Shown here: one piece after another, positions 63,365 to 64,000 of the stretch
How the letters are laid out: each line of letters opens with the position of its first letter
How positions within the stretch are numbered: position 1 is the stretch's first letter
Assembly: GCF_018882445.1 (NCBI RefSeq)
Contig: NZ_JACVOM010000003.1
Location: forward strand, 62,001 to 126,000
From: Polynucleobacter sp. 15G-AUS-farblos
GTDB taxonomy: Bacteria; Pseudomonadota; Gammaproteobacteria; Burkholderiales; Burkholderiaceae
Length of the DNA stretch: 64,000 nucleotides
Reading direction: 5' to 3'
The notes under the pieces: generated by a model
What the model saw: only the letters and a program-made list of their open reading frames with translations
Database searches by the model: none
Told to the model about the DNA's origin: nothing
Program-made: the position numbers and the translations under genes

Positions 63365-64000
63365 AGTCGATCTCTCACGCCATCCCATTCCTCGCCAGCT
63401 GGAGGTTCTGGGAACAAAATCAAATCCCAAGCTTGCTGATCTAAATCTCGTAAAGAACGATAGAGTCGACTCGCAAAAGCAGCGCTATCACTAGAGACAA
63501 TCACCTCTTCAACATCAATTGAAGGGTGATCCTCTAAGACAAGCGAAGATTCTGAATCCCAAACAGCCACCGCAACTCTAGATTTAATATCAGGAAACTC
63601 ACTGAGGGCATCAAGCACACGACCAGGCGCATAGAGACGCAAAGGTGTTGTTGGGGCGTAATGTGCCCGTAAACTACCCGAGACTCTTGGAAGCGCTGCT
63701 TCTTCCTCAGTCTTTTTTATTTCTCCAGGCTGATAAACCTGAATCCCGGTTTTTGCCAGAATCTCGCTTGGTGTGATGGCGCCTGGCCTGAGCAATACAG
63801 GCTTATCACCCGACGATAGATCAATGATGGTGGACTCAATACCCACTTCACAATCCCCACCATCTAAGACCATTAGATCTAACATGCCCTCAAATTCATT
63901 ACGAACATCAGAGGCACTAGTAGGAGATACCTTGCCAAAGCGATTGGCGGAAGGACCTACTATGCCGCCCTTAAATTTACGCAACAAATCTTGTGTCATG
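63310..64000 (-). CDS. tsaC: L-threonylcarbamoyladenylate synthase, Sua5-type (5' end outside window)
   Basis: Makes threonylcarbamoyl-AMP for t6A37 of tRNA. Seen are the end of the YrdC catalytic domain (GPSANRFGKVSPTSASDV, VLDGGDCEVGIESTIIDL, LLRPGAI), a linker with PRVSGSLRAHYAPTTPLRLY, and the C-terminal Sua5 domain (LILFPEPPAGEEWDGVRDRL). The Sua5 domain distinguishes it from short E. coli-type TsaC. The frame is still open at the window end, so roughly the first 100 residues are missing. The 3' end overlaps dacB on the other strand. Confidence 0.92.
   Translation of the reverse strand, partial: MTQDLLRKFKGGIVGPSANRFGKVSPTSASDVRNEFEGMLDLMVLDGGDCEVGIESTIIDLSSGDKPVLLRPGAITPSEILAKTGIQVYQPGEIKKTEEEAALPRVSGSLRAHYAPTTPLRLYAPGRVLDALSEFPDIKSRVAVAVWDSESSLVLEDHPSIDVEEVIVSSDSAAFASRLYRSLRDLDQQAWDLILFPEPPAGEEWDGVRDRLQRACFGSGPSSSSHASS

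Overview
The window is a dense, housekeeping-rich stretch of a Gram-negative bacterial chromosome, with a moderate G+C content that looks like mid-40s percent by eye. The gene order points to Betaproteobacteria, family Burkholderiaceae: miaA-purM-permease-hda-HAD-pcnB-folK-panB, hrcA-hemH-grpE-dnaK-dnaJ facing nadK-recN, yhdP-nit-tldD, queA-tgt-yajC-secD-secF, and Bug-type tricarboxylate-family binding proteins. A compact moderate-G+C member such as Polynucleobacter is my best guess; this rests on protein style and synteny, not on a database search.

Layout. 1-7.1 kb: tRNA modification (miaA, cut by the window start), purine synthesis (purM), a permease, the replication regulator hda, a HAD phosphatase, pcnB, folK and panB. 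7.1-13.2 kb (minus strand): the heat-shock block dnaJ, dnaK, grpE, hemH, hrcA. 13.3-18.7 kb: nadK and recN, convergent with glnE. 18.8-26.4 kb: yhdP, a nitrilase-family amidase, tldD and aroG. 26.4-35.5 kb: a cobalamin adenosyltransferase, the overlapping run glcD-glcE-glcF-yggS-proC, then ubiA and recG on the minus strand. 35.5-41 kb: queA-tgt and yajC-secD-secF. 41-48.7 kb: waaA, purB, a glutathione S-transferase, mnmA, and the split transhydrogenase pntAa-pntAb-pntB. 48.8-52.7 kb: two tandem TPR/O-GlcNAc-transferase-like proteins. 52.8-55.5 kb: two Bug-type binding proteins and an unrecognised exported protein. 55.6-57.6 kb: groEL-groES. 57.9-61.8 kb: a three-gene signalling operon (degenerate EAL protein, NarL-type response regulator, hybrid histidine kinase). 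61.8-64 kb: dacB, convergent and overlapping with a truncated tsaC/sua5.

Regulation can be read directly for the chaperones. HrcA is encoded here and a near-perfect CIRCE operator sits on the groES promoter. Near-consensus sigma-32 promoters precede dnaK and grpE, and these have no CIRCE, so the two chaperone systems appear to be controlled by different combinations of the same regulators. Intrinsic terminators are recognisable after grpE, aroG, pntB and groEL; the aroG terminator lies inside the 3' end of the convergent gene.

The least ordinary parts are the EAL/NarL/hybrid-kinase operon, which resembles a reduced Bordetella BvgA-BvgS-BvgR arrangement with a catalytically dead-looking EAL protein, and the tandem GT41 glycosyltransferases, which differ in length by exactly one TPR unit. 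I saw no tRNA or rRNA genes, CRISPR arrays, insertion sequences or prophage genes.
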